The translations under genes were made by a program, and so were the position numbers. 31,622 bases of DNA, taken from contig CAJUIY010000018.1 in the NCBI GenBank assembly GCA_910586865.1, positions 1 through 31,622 of the forward strand. Reading direction: 5' to 3'. Source of the stretch: an uncultured Bacilli bacterium (GTDB taxonomy: Bacteria; Bacillota_I; Bacilli_A; RF39; UBA660). The notes beneath the pieces are model-generated. The model saw only the letters and a list, made by a program, of their open reading frames with translations, was not told where the DNA came from and ran no database searches. Positions 30,568-31,622 of the stretch are shown piece after piece (within the stretch, counting starts at the first letter, position 1; each line of letters opens with the position of its first letter).

Positions 30568-31551
30568 TTAACTTTCTTGAATATATCCACCATTCCTATT
30601 TATCAAATTAATAATACACACTATTAATTGCACTATATCTAACTTACCATCAAATATATCAAGAATACTTCCATAATTATTAAATGGTTGCTCATTTAAT
30701 ATTCTCTTATCTATTACACCATTACGCATAATATGATTCTTAATTAAACTTATAAATCTAGTTTGTTCAATGTTCAACTCGTTTTCATTTATATATTTCG
30801 AAAATTCTCTATCAATAGCTTCTTTAGATAATCCTACTGTATTTCTGACAAGCAATACTAATGATTGATGATTATAATTGCTCTTAAACTCATTTTCACT
30901 TGAATTTAAATCATTAAATAAAATTTGCTGTAATTCTTTCACTTCTTCGCTACTAATTACTTCATTATTTCTAATTTTACTTATAACTTTATTGTCTAAA
31001 TGATTTCTCAAATAAAAATTAACTTTTTGTTTATAATCAGAAAAATCATTATATGTGATTTTAAAATCATCTCTTTCAACAATATTTATATAATCATTAA
31101 AAGTAGTAAATACACTTGGTCTAATTGTTTTATCTATATATTTAATTAAAAATCTCAATTTTTCTCTGATTTTATCTATTTCAAATACATCACAATTTTT
31201 TATATAATTTTCTTTCGTTATTTTTATAATTTCATCACGATTATTTTGCACATCTGGAATTCCTATATTTATTAAATTAGAACCGATATGCATCAACTTA
31301 TTTATTTCCCTATCGCATTTTATATTTAACATTTTAGACAATTCAATAGAAAGCATTAATTTATCAAATTGTTTAGCACATTCATCATTATCAAATGACA
31401 TAATTAAATTAGTTAGATTATCTTTTATTTCTTTTACCGATATTTCCGTAAGATTACTCCAATTAACAGCATTACTATACTTTTCAACATATTTTAACTT
31501 TTGTTTTACATCAAACTTTTCAGTATTCAATTTAGAGATAACACTTGCCAA
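30568..31551 (-). pseudogene. C-terminal remnant of a type I restriction enzyme HsdR-like subunit
   Basis: The reading frame of 327 codons begins with a TTG without a ribosome site, and a TAA at 31570-31572 closes the same frame just upstream. The protein-like region contains AKQFDKLMLSIELSKML, IREKLRFLIKYIDK, LLVRNTVGLSKEAIDREFS, and RFISLIKNHIMRNGVIDKRI. These match the C-terminal helical region of HsdR and related type I motor subunits. The nuclease and helicase domains are not in the window. Beyond the TAA the same frame is open to the window edge without matching family motifs. A 5' deletion, a nonsense change or an insertion is possible. It could also be an intact large gene with an error near 31570. 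Confidence 0.6.
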
Positions 31552-31622
31552 TTGTTCTAATAATAAATTTTAAATCATTATTTGCACAGTGCACCTATAA
31601 ATATTAATCATCTGAACTATGT

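Noticed and set aside
1..31622. CRISPR arrays, rRNA, insertion sequences
   Set aside because: No spaced direct repeats, no rRNA-like conserved stretches and no transposase-like frame were seen on either strand.

Overview
The window is strongly AT-rich bacterial DNA, densely packed with short intergenic gaps. It has classical AGGAGG-type ribosome sites, frequent GTG/TTG starts and Rho-independent terminators. It most likely comes from a low-GC, spore-forming Firmicute of the Bacilli/Erysipelotrichia side, possibly a gut lineage. The evidence is two tandem CotY/CotZ-type spore coat proteins, a KinB-like membrane histidine kinase with a cluster of Spo0A-box sequences in front of it, and two promoters resembling sigma-K. 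No rRNA, CRISPR array, intact phage or insertion sequence was seen. The taxonomic placement is inference.

Layout. (1) 1-1.85 kb: an interrupted small gene, an RsuA/RluB-type pseudouridine synthase and a kinase-like protein. (2) 1.9-6.5 kb, a sporulation and envelope block: a Tyr/Asn-rich small protein, the histidine kinase, a membrane-anchored PTS IIB-like protein lacking the phosphorylatable Cys, two coat proteins and a RodA/FtsW/SpoVE-family SEDS protein. (3) 6.5-12.5 kb: a GT4 glycosyltransferase, a glycerophosphodiester phosphodiesterase, tRNA-Arg(CCG), a lipoprotein, a DUF1003 protein, a degenerate alpha/beta-hydrolase, a phosphoglycerate-mutase-like pseudoenzyme and glutamate racemase. 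(4) 12.6-12.95 kb: a 27-residue hydrophobic ORF, missed by normal ORF cut-offs, whose mRNA faces a convergent antisense transcript. This has the full layout of a type I toxin-antitoxin locus and is the most notable item. (5) 13-20.4 kb: serine acetyltransferase, PrsW-type protease, TrmL, a thioredoxin-like protein, a U32 peptidase-family enzyme, two diverged copies of a small membrane protein flanking an opposed gene, and a phosphodiester glycosidase. (6) 21-23.7 kb: a glycan operon with GT4, Alg14/PssD-like and Alg13/PssE-like subunits, the last fused to a GtrA-like membrane domain. (7) 23.7-28.8 kb: class I aldolase, a CDF transporter/MBL hydrolase/DUF1848 operon, a phosphoesterase and a HAD protein. 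(8) 28.8-31.6 kb: an eroded accessory stretch with a methyltransferase, a broken Fic gene and the C-terminal remnant of a type I restriction HsdR subunit.

How the parts fit. The kinase, its Spo0A-type boxes and the sigma-K-like coat promoters suggest that the 1.9-4.9 kb block is tied to early and late sporulation control. RodA/SEDS, MurI, the glycosyltransferases and PrsW add cell-envelope work. Several proteins keep a metabolic fold but have lost catalytic residues (IIB, phosphoglycerate mutase, alpha/beta-hydrolase), which suggests re-use as structural or regulatory proteins. All family assignments come from reading motifs by eye; no database search was run.
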